Of a stretch of 64,000 bases of DNA, positions 36,665-46,800 are shown one piece after another. Below the pieces are notes generated by a model, which was not told the DNA's origin, searched no databases, and saw only the letters and a program-made list of their open reading frames with translations. Numbering within the stretch: position 1 is the first letter of the stretch; each line of letters opens with the position of its first letter. This stretch comes from JBOGCH01 sp051656645 (GTDB lineage: Bacteria; Bacteroidota; Bacteroidia; Bacteroidales; Marinifilaceae): the NCBI GenBank assembly GCA_051656645.1, contig JBOGCH010000020.1:1-64000 (forward strand), written 5' to 3'. The translations under genes and the position numbers were made by a program.

Positions 36665-37111
36665 ATGATAGTATGTAAATTAGAAGAGGTGGAACGCTAT
36701 GAGTGTTTACATCCTCGTTTTGGCCAATTATTTAATTATCTAAGAACTCATAATTTGTTGGATGTTGCTCCAGGACGTATTGATTTGGATGGAGATAATC
36801 TATACATTAATAATGGTGAGTCTGAGATGAAAACTGCAGCAGAGCAAATGATCGAGGTACATAAACAATACATTGATGTACATTTGCCTCTTGATAAGAG
36901 CGAAACTATTGGTTGGATATCTATTGCAGATATGAACCAAGTAGAAGTTGCTTATAACGAAGAGGGCGATTATGCTTTCTATGGTGATGAACCACACACC
37001 TACGTAACTTTACATCCGGGTGAGTGTATGATTGTCTTCCCTGAAGATGGTCATGCCCCAATCATTGGAGAAGGAAAGATGCGTAAAGCAGTTGCCAAAG
37101 TTTTGGTATAA
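36665..37111 (+). CDS. YhcH/YjgK/YiaL family protein
   Basis: 148-residue cupin-like beta-sandwich: VHKQYIDVHLPLDKSETIGW (His and Glu metal ligands), FFPEDGHAP-type motif (VFPEDGHAPII) and a C-terminal KAVAKVLV strand. The family is linked to sialic acid and beta-galactoside catabolism as an anomerase or accessory subunit. Operon with rpiB suggests sugar metabolism; no sialate genes are nearby to specify it. Confidence 0.88.
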   Translation: MIVCKLEEVERYECLHPRFGQLFNYLRTHNLLDVAPGRIDLDGDNLYINNGESEMKTAAEQMIEVHKQYIDVHLPLDKSETIGWISIADMNQVEVAYNEEGDYAFYGDEPHTYVTLHPGECMIVFPEDGHAPIIGEGKMRKAVAKVLV

Positions 37112-37121
37112 GAATATATAA

Positions 37122-37170
37122 AGAATAAAAAAACGCGTTTGCTGTAATAGTAAACGCGTTTTTTTATTCT
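37122..37170 (+). terminator. rpiB operon terminator
   Basis: A 22-bp near-perfect stem (core AACGCGTTTGCT / AGTAAACGCGTT), loop GTAAT, T7 tail. Confidence 0.9.
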
Positions 37171-37196
37171 TTATATCATAATATTTTATACTCCTA

Positions 37197-37559
37197 GTTC
37201 CTTACATTTATCGGCCGCTATCTTTACGCCATAGCTGTGACATATCTTTAATAACAGTCTCTAAATCTTTCTTCTAGACTGGAATTTATTCTGTTATTTT
37301 GATCCCTCGTATAGAATTAAGGAAAGACTCTATTTGTGTTTTCTCATTATTAACTCAACCTTTTAGCCTTGTCGGAATGAAGTAATACGCTATGTTCCTC
37401 AATACTTTTATTTTTGTCCAAGAGCTTCATCCTAGGTTCAGAGGTGTAAAATTTTAGAAGTTTGCTAGTCTCATCTTTCGTAAAATATTCTTTATAACTG
37501 TTCATACACTTAAGTCCTAACGCATCATCCCCTTTTTCACGTGCAGATCTATGGAACAT
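37197..37559 (-). pseudogene. decayed ORF, possible DUF2059-like remnant
   Basis: A 69-codon frame (37350-37559) reads like real protein (YKEYFTKDETSKLLKFYTSEP, then a charged helix) and recalls the helical DUF2059 pattern. After its stop, coding-like sequence continues in a different frame (NEKTQIESFLNSIRGIKITE, then two in-frame stops, then KKDLETVIKDMSQLWRKD), so at least one frameshift and two stops have accumulated. No start region with a signal peptide is found. I infer a gene in decay; a short functional peptide is less likely. It fills much of the 611-base gap between the rpiB operon and the phosphatase gene. Confidence 0.45.
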
Positions 37560-37620
37560 GCAAAAATTGAATAATTAGGCATAGATAAATAGTGATTTTG
37601 TGCCTTCCCTCCCATAACTA

Positions 37621-37650
37621 TTTGAAGCAATCAAATATTCCCTACCTTTG
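37621..37650 (+). promoter_or_regulatory. promoter of the histidine phosphatase gene
   Basis: TTTG at 37621-37624 and TACCTTTG at 37643-37650, separated by 18 bases. Predicted leader about 66 bases. Confidence 0.75.
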
Positions 37651-37722
37651 CTTTTTGAGGAGTGAGCAAGGAGTTTACAATGCTTCTCCGAGAATAAAGT
37701 AGAACACAGTAATATAATTTTT

Positions 37723-38238
37723 ATGATAAAGCTAATCTTAACCCGTCATGGTGAGACATTGGAGAATCGGGTTCATATGATGCAAGGACATATTCCCGGC
37801 ACTCTTTCTGAATTGGGAATTCAGCAGGCGCATGATTTAGCCGCTTTATTGTCAGACGAGGCTATTGATCATATTATAAGTAGTGATTTGGCTCGTAGTT
37901 TCGACACAGCTAAAGTTGTAGCAGATAAAAAAGGAATGCAGGTACAACCTACAATCTTATTACGGGAGATTGATTGGGGACCACACACAGGAGGTAGATT
38001 AGATAAATTGGATTGGTATAACTTGCCCGAAGGCTGTGAAACCTTGGAGCAGCTTTATGGTAGGGCAAATGACTTTATTGAGTTTATAAAAGCAAACTAT
38101 AGTGATTGCACAATTCTTGCAGTAGGACATGGCGCCATAGACCGTGCTATAACAGCATTGCTTACCGGCAAAGAAGCTAAGGATATGCCTGATATGCCGA
38201 TAATTAAAAACACTTTTTGTCTTTATTTTGAGCTATAA
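37723..38238 (+). CDS. histidine phosphatase (phosphoglycerate mutase-like) family protein
   Basis: 171 residues. The phospho-His motif is LTRHGETLENR (RHG at residues 8-10), with Arg in SSDLARSFDTA, Glu in REIDWGPHTGG and the second catalytic His in AVGHGAIDRA. Without the extra loops of true cofactor-dependent mutases, it is likely a phosphatase such as an alpha-ribazole- or sugar-phosphate-type enzyme; the substrate is not readable. It has its own promoter and precedes rpsP by 73 bases. Confidence 0.87.
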   Translation: MIKLILTRHGETLENRVHMMQGHIPGTLSELGIQQAHDLAALLSDEAIDHIISSDLARSFDTAKVVADKKGMQVQPTILLREIDWGPHTGGRLDKLDWYNLPEGCETLEQLYGRANDFIEFIKANYSDCTILAVGHGAIDRAITALLTGKEAKDMPDMPIIKNTFCLYFEL

Positions 38239-38262
38239 ATCCGATTATATTTTCTATCTTTG
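38227..38262 (+). promoter_or_regulatory. rpsP-rimM promoter
   Basis: TTTG at 38227-38230, inside the end of the phosphatase gene, and TATCTTTG at 38255-38262. The 24-base spacer is slightly long. Leader about 43 bases. Confidence 0.6.
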
Positions 38263-38311
38263 TCGCTCCTATCGAGAATAGGGAAGTTTAATTATTTAAA
38301 TTAATAACAAA

Positions 38312-38848
38312 ATGGCAACTAAAATTAGATTAGCTCGTCACGGGCGTAAAGGTCAACCAGTTTATCACATCGTAGTAGCGGATAGCAGAGCTCCACGTGA
38401 TGGAAAATTCATTGAGAAATTAGGTGTTTATAACCCTAATACAAATCCTGCAACTATCGATTTGAACTTCGAAAGATCATTACACTGGATGTTAGTAGGT
38501 GCTCAACCAACTGACACTGCACGTAATATCCTTTCTTACAAAGGTGTATTAATGAAAAAACACTTAGTAGAAGGTGTACGTAAAGGTGCGTTTGATGATG
38601 CAGCTTGCGAAGCTAAATTTGCTGCTTGGTTACAAGCAAAAGACGCTAAAGTTCAAGCTAAAGTTGACGCATTAGCTGCTGCTGGAAACAGTGCTGCTAA
38701 AGCTCGTTTTGAAGCTGAAGTAAAAGTACGTGAAGAAAGAGAAGCTGCTCTAGCTAAGAAAAGAGAAGAAGCTGCTGCTGCCGCTGCTGAAGCTGCTGCT
38801 GAAACTGCAGAAGTTGAAACTCCAGCTGAAGAGACTGCTGCTGAATAA
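38312..38848 (+). CDS. rpsP: 30S ribosomal protein S16 with acidic/alanine-rich tail
   Basis: Residues 1-85 are a standard S16 (MATKIRLARHGRKGQPVYHIVVADSRAPRDGKFIE in outline). The remaining ~90 residues form a charged Ala/Lys/Glu-rich helix ending in a Glu/Ala repeat (ETAEVETPAEETAAE). Such tails are typical of Bacteroidetes S16, whereas most bacteria have an 80-90 residue protein. rimM begins 10 bases after the stop, in the same operon. Confidence 0.95.
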   Translation: MATKIRLARHGRKGQPVYHIVVADSRAPRDGKFIEKLGVYNPNTNPATIDLNFERSLHWMLVGAQPTDTARNILSYKGVLMKKHLVEGVRKGAFDDAACEAKFAAWLQAKDAKVQAKVDALAAAGNSAAKARFEAEVKVREEREAALAKKREEAAAAAAEAAAETAEVETPAEETAAE

Positions 38849-38858
38849 TTTTGACACT

Positions 38859-39395
38859 ATGTTGCAAGAAAAAGATTGGCTCAGAGTTGGGAAAATTGCG
38901 AAAACTCATGGATTGGGCGGAACAGTGGTGATCAACACCGAGAACGATCTTTTGGAAAAATATTCAGACGAACCGTTGTTCCTTCTTTTAGAAGGAGCTC
39001 CGGTTCCTTTTTTTATTGAAGAAGATGGTATCTCGCAGCGTAATCACACCTCCTATTTAGTTAAGCTAGAGTTTATAGACTCAAAGGACGAAGCTGATAG
39101 AATTGTGGGTCTTGAAGTATTGATGGACCTTACAACGCTTGAAGATGAAGATGACGAAGACCTTGTAGACTACGATGCTACTGTATTAATTGGTTTTACA
39201 GCCATAGATCAAAATACCGGAACGGAGGGAAAGGTACTAGATGTTGTCGACTATTCGGGTAACATTGTCGTAACCATTGATATCTACTCAAAGGAGATTC
39301 TAATTCCTTTGTCTGAAGTATATATGGTTGGCGTTGATGCCGAAAAACACGAATTGTATCTAAATATTCCTCAGGCATTAATTGAATTGAATTAG
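38859..39395 (+). CDS. rimM: ribosome maturation factor RimM
   Basis: 178 residues from the ATG at 38859, which begins MLQEKDWLRVGKIAKTHGLGG, the normal family start; the open frame extends further only inside rpsP. N-terminal RimM beta-barrel (about 8-90) and C-terminal PRC-barrel (about 100-175, IPLSEVYMVGVD). It binds S19 and helps mature the 30S head. The coupling with rpsP is the usual one; trmD is not present here. Confidence 0.95.
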   Translation: MLQEKDWLRVGKIAKTHGLGGTVVINTENDLLEKYSDEPLFLLLEGAPVPFFIEEDGISQRNHTSYLVKLEFIDSKDEADRIVGLEVLMDLTTLEDEDDEDLVDYDATVLIGFTAIDQNTGTEGKVLDVVDYSGNIVVTIDIYSKEILIPLSEVYMVGVDAEKHELYLNIPQALIELN

Positions 39396-39412
39396 GAATT
39401 ATGCTAAAATAG

Positions 39413-39455
39413 AATTAGCCTCAAATAGTTTTATCTATTTGAGGCTAATTTCATT
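39413..39455 (+). terminator. rpsP-rimM terminator
   Basis: A perfect 16-bp stem (39413-39428 with 39435-39450), loop TTTTAT, T-rich tail. Confidence 0.9.
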
Positions 39456-39540
39456 TTTAGGCATGTGTTAGCCCTATTGTATTTTCCGCTATGCCAAGAG
39501 GAGTAGTATCGTCACGTAATGCCTCTCTATTGGGGCTATT

Positions 39541-39571
39541 TTCGCACCCTCTCTTCTACCCCCGCTCCGCA
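39541..39571 (-). repeat. conserved G-rich flank of the repeat array, copy B
   Basis: Minus strand reads TGCGGAGCGGGGG and continues G/A-rich; 25 of 31 positions match 11256-11286 without gaps. It abuts the 11-bp array at 39572. Confidence 0.8.
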
Positions 39572-39640
39572 CTATCTATACCCCATCTATATCCTATCTA
39601 TATCTCATCTATATCCCTAGGGGATATAGATGAGATATAG
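39572..39640. repeat. 11-bp phased inverted-repeat array, locus B
   Basis: Four 11-bp units of consensus YYATCTATATC (starting 39572, 39583, 39594, 39605), a 7-base centre, and an inverted unit plus a partial one (39623-39640). 39598-39640 is a near-perfect palindrome around CCCTAGGGG with one unpaired G. Located between convergent rimM and HTCS genes in a 354-base gap that has no other gene. Confidence 0.88.
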
Positions 39641-39749
39641 CAAAACCATCTTTGCCCGCGGGTAAGTGAAAGGAAATGGTTTGTAAATTAACAATAACGG
39701 GGTTTATATATTGTTGCTTCTCTTTTTCTAACTCCTTTGCCTTATTTTA

Positions 39750-42700
39750 TTATGCATGTTCCTTCTGGTTTGTAAATTGCTTTACATACTCCGTTGGACT
39801 TACACCAAACTGCTTAAGGAAAGCGGTAGCAAAGTAAGTAGTGGATGAAAAGCCTACGCTAAATGCTACATCCTTGATTAGACGCTGTTCCACTGTAAGC
39901 ATTGTTTGTGCTCTTTTTAAGCGCGTAATGCGGATATAGTCATTAGGAGATATTTGAATATTTGCTTTTACCTTTTTGTATAGAGTGGAGCGACTAACAC
40001 ATAATTTATCGGCAACATAGTCCATGTTGAGCGAGGTGTTGCTCAGTTCGTTATCGACTAGATTATAGAAGTTATCCATAAATCGTTGCTCATCACTTAT
40101 TTGAACGGTTGGGATATAGCTATCCTCATTCATCTTTTCATACAGTGACTTACGTTGTTCAATTTGCTGGTTTATACACGTTAACAGGTGGTTTATAGAG
40201 AAAGGTTTTGTAATGTACTCGTCTGCTCCATAGGTTATTCCCTCTAGGCGCGTCTCTGCATCCTCCTTAGCCGTGAGTAAAATGACAGGAATATTACTGT
40301 ACTCTACAGATTGTTTAATGGTGCGGCATAGTGTAAGACCATCCATTTTATCCATCATAATATCACTGACAACTGCAATAATATTTTTCTTATTTAATAG
40401 GTGCAATGCCTCAACTCCATTTGGTGCACAGATAATTTTGTAGTGCTCGGAGAGTAGTTTTGCTGTATATTCTCGTAATTGCCTATCGTCCTCAACGATG
40501 AGGATAAACTCTTCGCCTGTGACATCCTCCTCGGATATATATTCCGAGTCATTGTCATGGCATATAGGTTCAAATACGATGTCTTGATTAATAGGGACCT
40601 CTATAGTAAATCGGTTCATTCCACTTGGAGTAATGTCCATAGCAATAGTACCGTTATGCAATTCAATGAGTTGCTTTATGAGTGCTAATCCCACGCCGAA
40701 ACCTTGAGCTTTATTCGAGGTATTTGCGCGGAAAAATAGAGAGAAGAGTTTGTTTCTATCCTCAGGGTTAATTGTATCTCCATCATTTATAACCGTAATT
40801 ATAAAATGTTCTGCCGTGTGGTTTAGTTTTAAATAAATATACTTATCACAATATTTTATGGCATTATTCAGTAAGTTGCTAGTAATCTTTGCAAAAGCTT
40901 CTTTGTCTATTGCAGCAATTAGGGAATTAGGAATATCTGCCTCAAAATGGATGTTCTGAAACTCAATTTGCTTTTTAAAAGGTGTAACCCAGTCCGTAAT
41001 TTCTTTTGCAATGTCAATTTTCACAAAGGATAATTGATTGGAAATGTTTTGCTTAGCTTTAAGCATCTCGCTACAAAGATCAATTAATCGGTTTGTAATG
41101 TTTTGAATCATTGTCAAATCCTGAAGGTCCTCGTTTTTTGACGGTGTTTTGCGGATTAATTGTTCTAATGGTAATTTAATAAGAGTTAGGGGTGTACGAA
41201 TTTCATGAGCGATATTTGTGAAGAATGTCATCTTTATGTCGTACATCTCTTTCTCCTTTAGCAGTTGGAAATGCTGCATTTGTTGCATATGTTTTTGTCT
41301 AAGTTTATGCTGTTTGTAACGAATAAAGATTACAATGCAAGTAAATAGAGTTAGTGCATAGATAACAAATGCCCATATAGACTGCCATATAGGGGGCATA
41401 ATTGTAAAGTCCGTTTGAAGGATATTGCTAATTTTTCCATTTGACAAATTGCGCGCTTGTACTACAAAACTATAATTACCCGGAAGTAAATTTTGATAGG
41501 ATATTACATTATTGGATAGCGTAGTAGTGTGTAGCGGATCATGGCCCTTAAGTTGGTAACTGTATTCAATGTCATTGAGGGATGAGTAGGCTAAAGCTGT
41601 GAAGTATAAGTCAATATTATTATAATGGTATGCTAAAACAGTTTTCGATTTATTAGCCGAATAGAATGTAGTGTCGTTGTTGTTTGATTTGAATGAGATT
41701 TGTGAAAATTGTATACGTAAGTCGGTAGTGTCTCTGTGTTGTATTGGTTGTAATCGGATATAACCATTTAAAGTTCCAAAATACAATTGGCCCAAATGAT
41801 CTTTAAAGGAAGAGTTATGAAATTTATTATAAGTAAGAAAACTGTTTTTTGCCCAAAGATTTGCGATGCCATCTGTTTTGTTAAAGCATACTAATCCAAA
41901 TTCAGTCGATGCCCATATATTATTGGAGGTATCAAACTCAATTCTGTGGACGGTGTTTGAAGAGGTGTATTGACCGGAAAACTTTAAACGTTCAAATGGT
42001 TTCTCCGTACTCTCGGTATATTTACATAAACCATAATTGGTTGCTATCCATACGTTACCCTCATTATCGGCATTAATATGATTAATTGGACCACTAAATA
42101 TTGTTGTAGTATCTAGGTGATTATAAGAAAATGTAGTAACGTCATTATTCTCATTCATGTAGAATAAGTGGTTATATGTACCTCCCCATAGTCTAGCTTT
42201 ATTGTCTAGAAATAGGCATGTAATGGCACCGCTATGTAAAAGCGTAAAATTATCCTCAGTGTAGTTGTATTTATAGAGGCCTGATAGACTACCAATGTAT
42301 ATATCTTTTTCTCTTGATTTGATTGCACGAATAAAATTACTTTGAAACTCTTGATTGGTGAAAATATTGTAATTAGCAATCTTTTGTTCACTTTTGATGT
42401 CAATAACCTCAACGCCATTATCTAGAGTGCCAATCCATAGTTGATTGTCTACTGCATGTACACATTGCGTATTTGTAGCATTCAAATCATTTGCATCAGT
42501 ACCTCTTTTAATATGATGATGCAAATTATTCTCTGCGTTGTATTTATTTATTCCATCGTCTTCAGTAGCAATCCATATCTGGTTATATTTATCAATGGTA
42601 AAGTCCTTAATAACGTTTCCCTGTAAGTGTGTCTTTTTCTTTGATGGATAAACAAAATCGATTGGAAAAGCTAGGCGGGGGTGAAGACATAGTCCCTTAA

Positions 42701-43628
42701 AAAACGAACCTATCCATATACCACCTTCTGCGTCTTTAAATATGGATCGAACATTATTGTCAGGCAAATTCAACGAGTTGTCGGAATCAGTACGTATACA
42801 TTGAATTTTATTCTCATATAGGTTGTATATGTATATACCTTCGTCTGTTGCAATCCAGAATTCATTGTTGTCAACGCTCTCTTCAATATTATATATTGAA
42901 ACGTTACTTAGAATTTGTGTAGATGTTTTAGTTTGCTTATTGTGTTTCCATAGTCCTCCTCGGTCAACATAGCCTAATAATACCTCATTATCACTAATTC
43001 GATACATGTATCGGACAACCTTGGGGGTGTTATTCTCTATTTTATATGGTGTGCTCCATATGTTACGCGCTTCTTCATATACTAAACAATTATCGTGGGT
43101 ATAAAATGCCGATAATCGGCGCTTACAGGACGATATCGCATAAGTGGATTGGCTGAAAATAGTTTGTTTCTCTAATGTGGTAGTATTTAATTTGTGTATA
43201 CCATTTGCATGAGCAATCAATAGGGAGTTATTTCCTGCCGGGCGCAAATCGTAGATGGGATGAGTGCATTCATCAATATTAATACGATCAATTGTATTTG
43301 TTGAATCAGTGAGACAGTATAGAACATGATTGTTGCCTAGCATCCATAGGTTATTATTAGAGTCAAAATGCAAACGGATAATAACCGGTAATTGAGTAGT
43401 TTCAGCAAGGAGATTGTGTATGTTAATAACGTTGTTGTTGCAATATTTATATACTCCTTGTGTGCTACTGTACCAGATAAAGCCGTCGTTATCTTGAGCT
43501 ACAGCAAAAACGGTTCCATAGGCCATTTCAGATTGCTGGGCATAGGAATAGAAGATATGACTATTGTGGCCATATAAGGATGTACATGTAAAAATTATAT
43601 AGAAAATTAGATTTATATATATTTTCAT
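39750..43628 (-). CDS. hybrid two-component system regulator (HTCS)
   Basis: 1292 residues from the ATG at 43628, which starts the signal peptide; the longer frame adds 19 residues. Periplasmic two-component-regulator propeller repeats (about 25-640; recurring IWIAT/LWIGT patterns), Y_Y_Y domain (about 660-735), membrane helix (748-768), HisKA with His808 in IAHEIRTPLT, HATPase_c, receiver domain with Asp1089 in VVSDIMMDKMDG and an AraC-type HTH (about 1185-1285, ending GVSPTEYVKQF). A one-protein sensor and transcription factor for glycan breakdown products. Divergent neighbour: the HzsA-like fusion gene; no SusC/SusD in the window. Confidence 0.93.
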   Translation of the reverse strand: MKIYINLIFYIIFTCTSLYGHNSHIFYSYAQQSEMAYGTVFAVAQDNDGFIWYSSTQGVYKYCNNNVINIHNLLAETTQLPVIIRLHFDSNNNLWMLGNNHVLYCLTDSTNTIDRINIDECTHPIYDLRPAGNNSLLIAHANGIHKLNTTTLEKQTIFSQSTYAISSCKRRLSAFYTHDNCLVYEEARNIWSTPYKIENNTPKVVRYMYRISDNEVLLGYVDRGGLWKHNKQTKTSTQILSNVSIYNIEESVDNNEFWIATDEGIYIYNLYENKIQCIRTDSDNSLNLPDNNVRSIFKDAEGGIWIGSFFKGLCLHPRLAFPIDFVYPSKKKTHLQGNVIKDFTIDKYNQIWIATEDDGINKYNAENNLHHHIKRGTDANDLNATNTQCVHAVDNQLWIGTLDNGVEVIDIKSEQKIANYNIFTNQEFQSNFIRAIKSREKDIYIGSLSGLYKYNYTEDNFTLLHSGAITCLFLDNKARLWGGTYNHLFYMNENNDVTTFSYNHLDTTTIFSGPINHINADNEGNVWIATNYGLCKYTESTEKPFERLKFSGQYTSSNTVHRIEFDTSNNIWASTEFGLVCFNKTDGIANLWAKNSFLTYNKFHNSSFKDHLGQLYFGTLNGYIRLQPIQHRDTTDLRIQFSQISFKSNNNDTTFYSANKSKTVLAYHYNNIDLYFTALAYSSLNDIEYSYQLKGHDPLHTTTLSNNVISYQNLLPGNYSFVVQARNLSNGKISNILQTDFTIMPPIWQSIWAFVIYALTLFTCIVIFIRYKQHKLRQKHMQQMQHFQLLKEKEMYDIKMTFFTNIAHEIRTPLTLIKLPLEQLIRKTPSKNEDLQDLTMIQNITNRLIDLCSEMLKAKQNISNQLSFVKIDIAKEITDWVTPFKKQIEFQNIHFEADIPNSLIAAIDKEAFAKITSNLLNNAIKYCDKYIYLKLNHTAEHFIITVINDGDTINPEDRNKLFSLFFRANTSNKAQGFGVGLALIKQLIELHNGTIAMDITPSGMNRFTIEVPINQDIVFEPICHDNDSEYISEEDVTGEEFILIVEDDRQLREYTAKLLSEHYKIICAPNGVEALHLLNKKNIIAVVSDIMMDKMDGLTLCRTIKQSVEYSNIPVILLTAKEDAETRLEGITYGADEYITKPFSINHLLTCINQQIEQRKSLYEKMNEDSYIPTVQISDEQRFMDNFYNLVDNELSNTSLNMDYVADKLCVSRSTLYKKVKANIQISPNDYIRITRLKRAQTMLTVEQRLIKDVAFSVGFSSTTYFATAFLKQFGVSPTEYVKQFTNQKEHA

Positions 43629-43838
43629 ATTTGTGTCTAGACGGTTACTTAAGATCCTTATAATATTAATTATTAAATAATTCATATTAAATATCGTGTA
43701 AAAATAGGATTATTATGTTTAAATGTTGCTCGTAATTAAATAAAATAATATATTATTGTCATTCATAATGAATTACTATTCAGCTTTAATGAAGTATTGT
43801 GTGTATAAAGTAAATGTGATAAATAAATTTAAGCTAAA

Positions 43839-46800
43839 ATGAGAATCTTACTATTTATTCTTACATCTATCTTATTGTCCCCATCTGTTTTTGCACAGGT
43901 TAAGGGAATGGAGAGGATAGATATGTACCATCGTTTGAGATGGGTTAATGTGGAAGCATTAGAATTAGCTCTTAATGATCTTAAGGGGAACAACAAGTTT
44001 AACTACGCTAAAGCGCATAAGGACTTTACGTATATTAAAAATAACTTGGAGAGAGTGCGTAAACAATTGTATACTGCAGACAGTGTTGCGGTGTATCCGG
44101 ATGCAATTAATATTTTGGACAAACAACGTTCAATTTTAATGGCTAACCCTGCTCTAGACATGGATAAGATTGTAGTAACTCGTTTTGGTCTAGGTAAAGC
44201 AGCTCGTATCGCTATGGCAAATAAAATGTGTATGCCATTTGCCAACTATGTTGGATTAATGGATACGCCGGCAACCGGATATGATGCGGAGCTATGCGAA
44301 TTGTCTAATTTGAGAGCACCAAAGGCAAATAGACGTACCATCTACAAACCAACCATGGGTGAGGGGATTGCTGATGTTCAAATGCACTGGGATGCCGATC
44401 GTTTAATCTTTGCTTCTGCACAGCACAAGGTTCTAGATGCATTTAACAATAACCAAGACTATCCTTTATGGCGCATTTTTGAGGTAAATATGGATGGTAG
44501 CGACTTAAAAGTTATATCGGACTTTAATGAACCCGATTTGGAGTTCGCGGATCCATGTTATTTACCTGACGGACGTATACTTTTTACAACAAATATTGGT
44601 TATAATGGTATCCCATGTGAGCATGGAGAGCGTATCATTATGAACTTGGCATTATATGATCCTAAAACGAAGAATATGCGCAAAATTACGTTCGATCAGG
44701 ATGGAAACTGGTCGCCAACCGTATTAAGCAATGGTCGCATAATGTACACTCGTTGGGAGTACACGGATTTAACACACTATTTTTCTCGTATCGTAATGCA
44801 CTCAAATCCTGATGGAACAGAGTGTAAAGCACTATATGGTAGCGGTTCATTTTGGCCTACTAGTGTATACGATATGCAACAAATTCCCGGATCAAATAAT
44901 CAATTTGTAGGGATTGTGTCAGGACACCACGGTACACCTCGTTCAGGACGCTTAGTTGTATTTGATCCTGCAAAGAGTAGAAAAGAAGCCGAAGGTGTTG
45001 TACAGGAAATACCTTACCGCAACCGCAAAGTTGAGCCGGTAATTAAGGATAGATTAGTGGATGGTGTATTTCCACAATTTTCTCGTCCATTCCCTCTAAA
45101 CGATAAATATTTCGTTGTGACAGGTAAACTACATAGAGATGGTCTTTGGGGTGTATACTTGGTAGATATCTACGATAACGTTACTCTATTACATGAAACT
45201 GAGGATTACGGATATATTACACCAATTCCAGTTGCTAAACGTCCAACTCCACCGGTAATACCTGATAGAGTAGACCTAAGCAAGAAGGATGCAACGGTGT
45301 TTATTCAGGACCTACATGTAGGCGAAGGATTACATAATGTGCCAAAAGGTGTTGTAAAAAAACTACGTATCTTTAGTTATGAGTACGCATATATGAAATC
45401 ACCGTCGGACTTTGATGCATTAGGTGTACAAAGTGGATGGGATTTAAAACGCGAATTGGGAACTGTGGATGTTGAAGAAGATGGATCGGTATTATTCACC
45501 GTGCCTGCTAACACTCCAATCTCATTACAACCTTTAGATGAGGACGGAAATGCAATTCAATGGATGCGTAGCTGGTTTACAGCAATGCCGGGTGAAGTTG
45601 TTTCGTGTGTAGGTTGCCATGAGGATCAAAACATAATTCCTATACCCAAACGTACCATTGCGGCTAACAAAGCGCCTAAATCAATAATTGCTCCAAAAGG
45701 AGGTGTCCGTCCATTCTCTTATGAGTTGGAAGTACAGCCTGTGTTGGACAAATATTGTATAAGCTGTCACAATGGCGAAAACGGAATGACAGATTTGTCA
45801 GGACGTGAAAAAACTAAATATTATCGTTGGGGAAATTATACATCCCACCGACAAATGAATAATAGCTATTTTACGCTACATCCTTACGTATATCGCCAAG
45901 GTCCGGAAGCGGATATGTATGTACTAGAGCCATATGAATACCATGCTTCAAACAGTGAGCTTATTCAGATGATTACTAAAGGACATCATAATGTATCTCT
46001 TGAAAAAGAGGATATGCAAAAGCTTTGTCAATGGATAGATTTTAATGCTCCGTACTTTGGTGATTTCGAGATTGCCGGACGTTACAAAGGTGTGTTTGAA
46101 CAATACCCTCGTCGTATGCAATTAATGCAGCGCTATGCTAATGTGTCAACCGATTGGAAAGGTGAGTTACATAGATATGCACAGTTCCTAAAAGAACAAG
46201 GACCTGTAGCTCCTGTTAAGCCTAAGGCGGTTTCTGCTAATAAAAATAAAAATACGAAAGCTGATAAGTGGAGTTTTGATGCTGAAAAAGCAAGACAAAT
46301 GCAAAAGACTACATCTACACAACCTGAGCGTTCTATAGAGGTAGCTCCTGGAATGCACATGCAACTTGTATGGGTACCGGAAGGTAAATATACTCGCGTA
46401 CAAGAAGGAACTGGAAAAACTTTTGACGAACATATCAAAAAAGGTTTCTGGATGGGTAAAATGGAGGTGACTAACGCACAGTATCAAGCATTAGTACCTG
46501 AGCATGACAGCCGTTACATTGGTCAGCAATGGAAAGACCATACCACACCGGGATACGTTGCAAATGAACCGTTACAGCCTGTAATCCGCGTAACATGGCA
46601 GGATGCAATGAAATATTGCCAAACGCTAAGTGAAAAAACAGGATTAAAGGTAACTCTTCCAACAGAGGAGCAATGGGAGTGGGCTTGTAGAGCAGGTAGT
46701 GCAAGTGATATGTGGTATGGAAAAGATACTGTAAACTACTCGAAACTTGAAAATCTAGCCGATTTTACAATCAAGGATCTTGCAGTATATGGTTTAGAGC

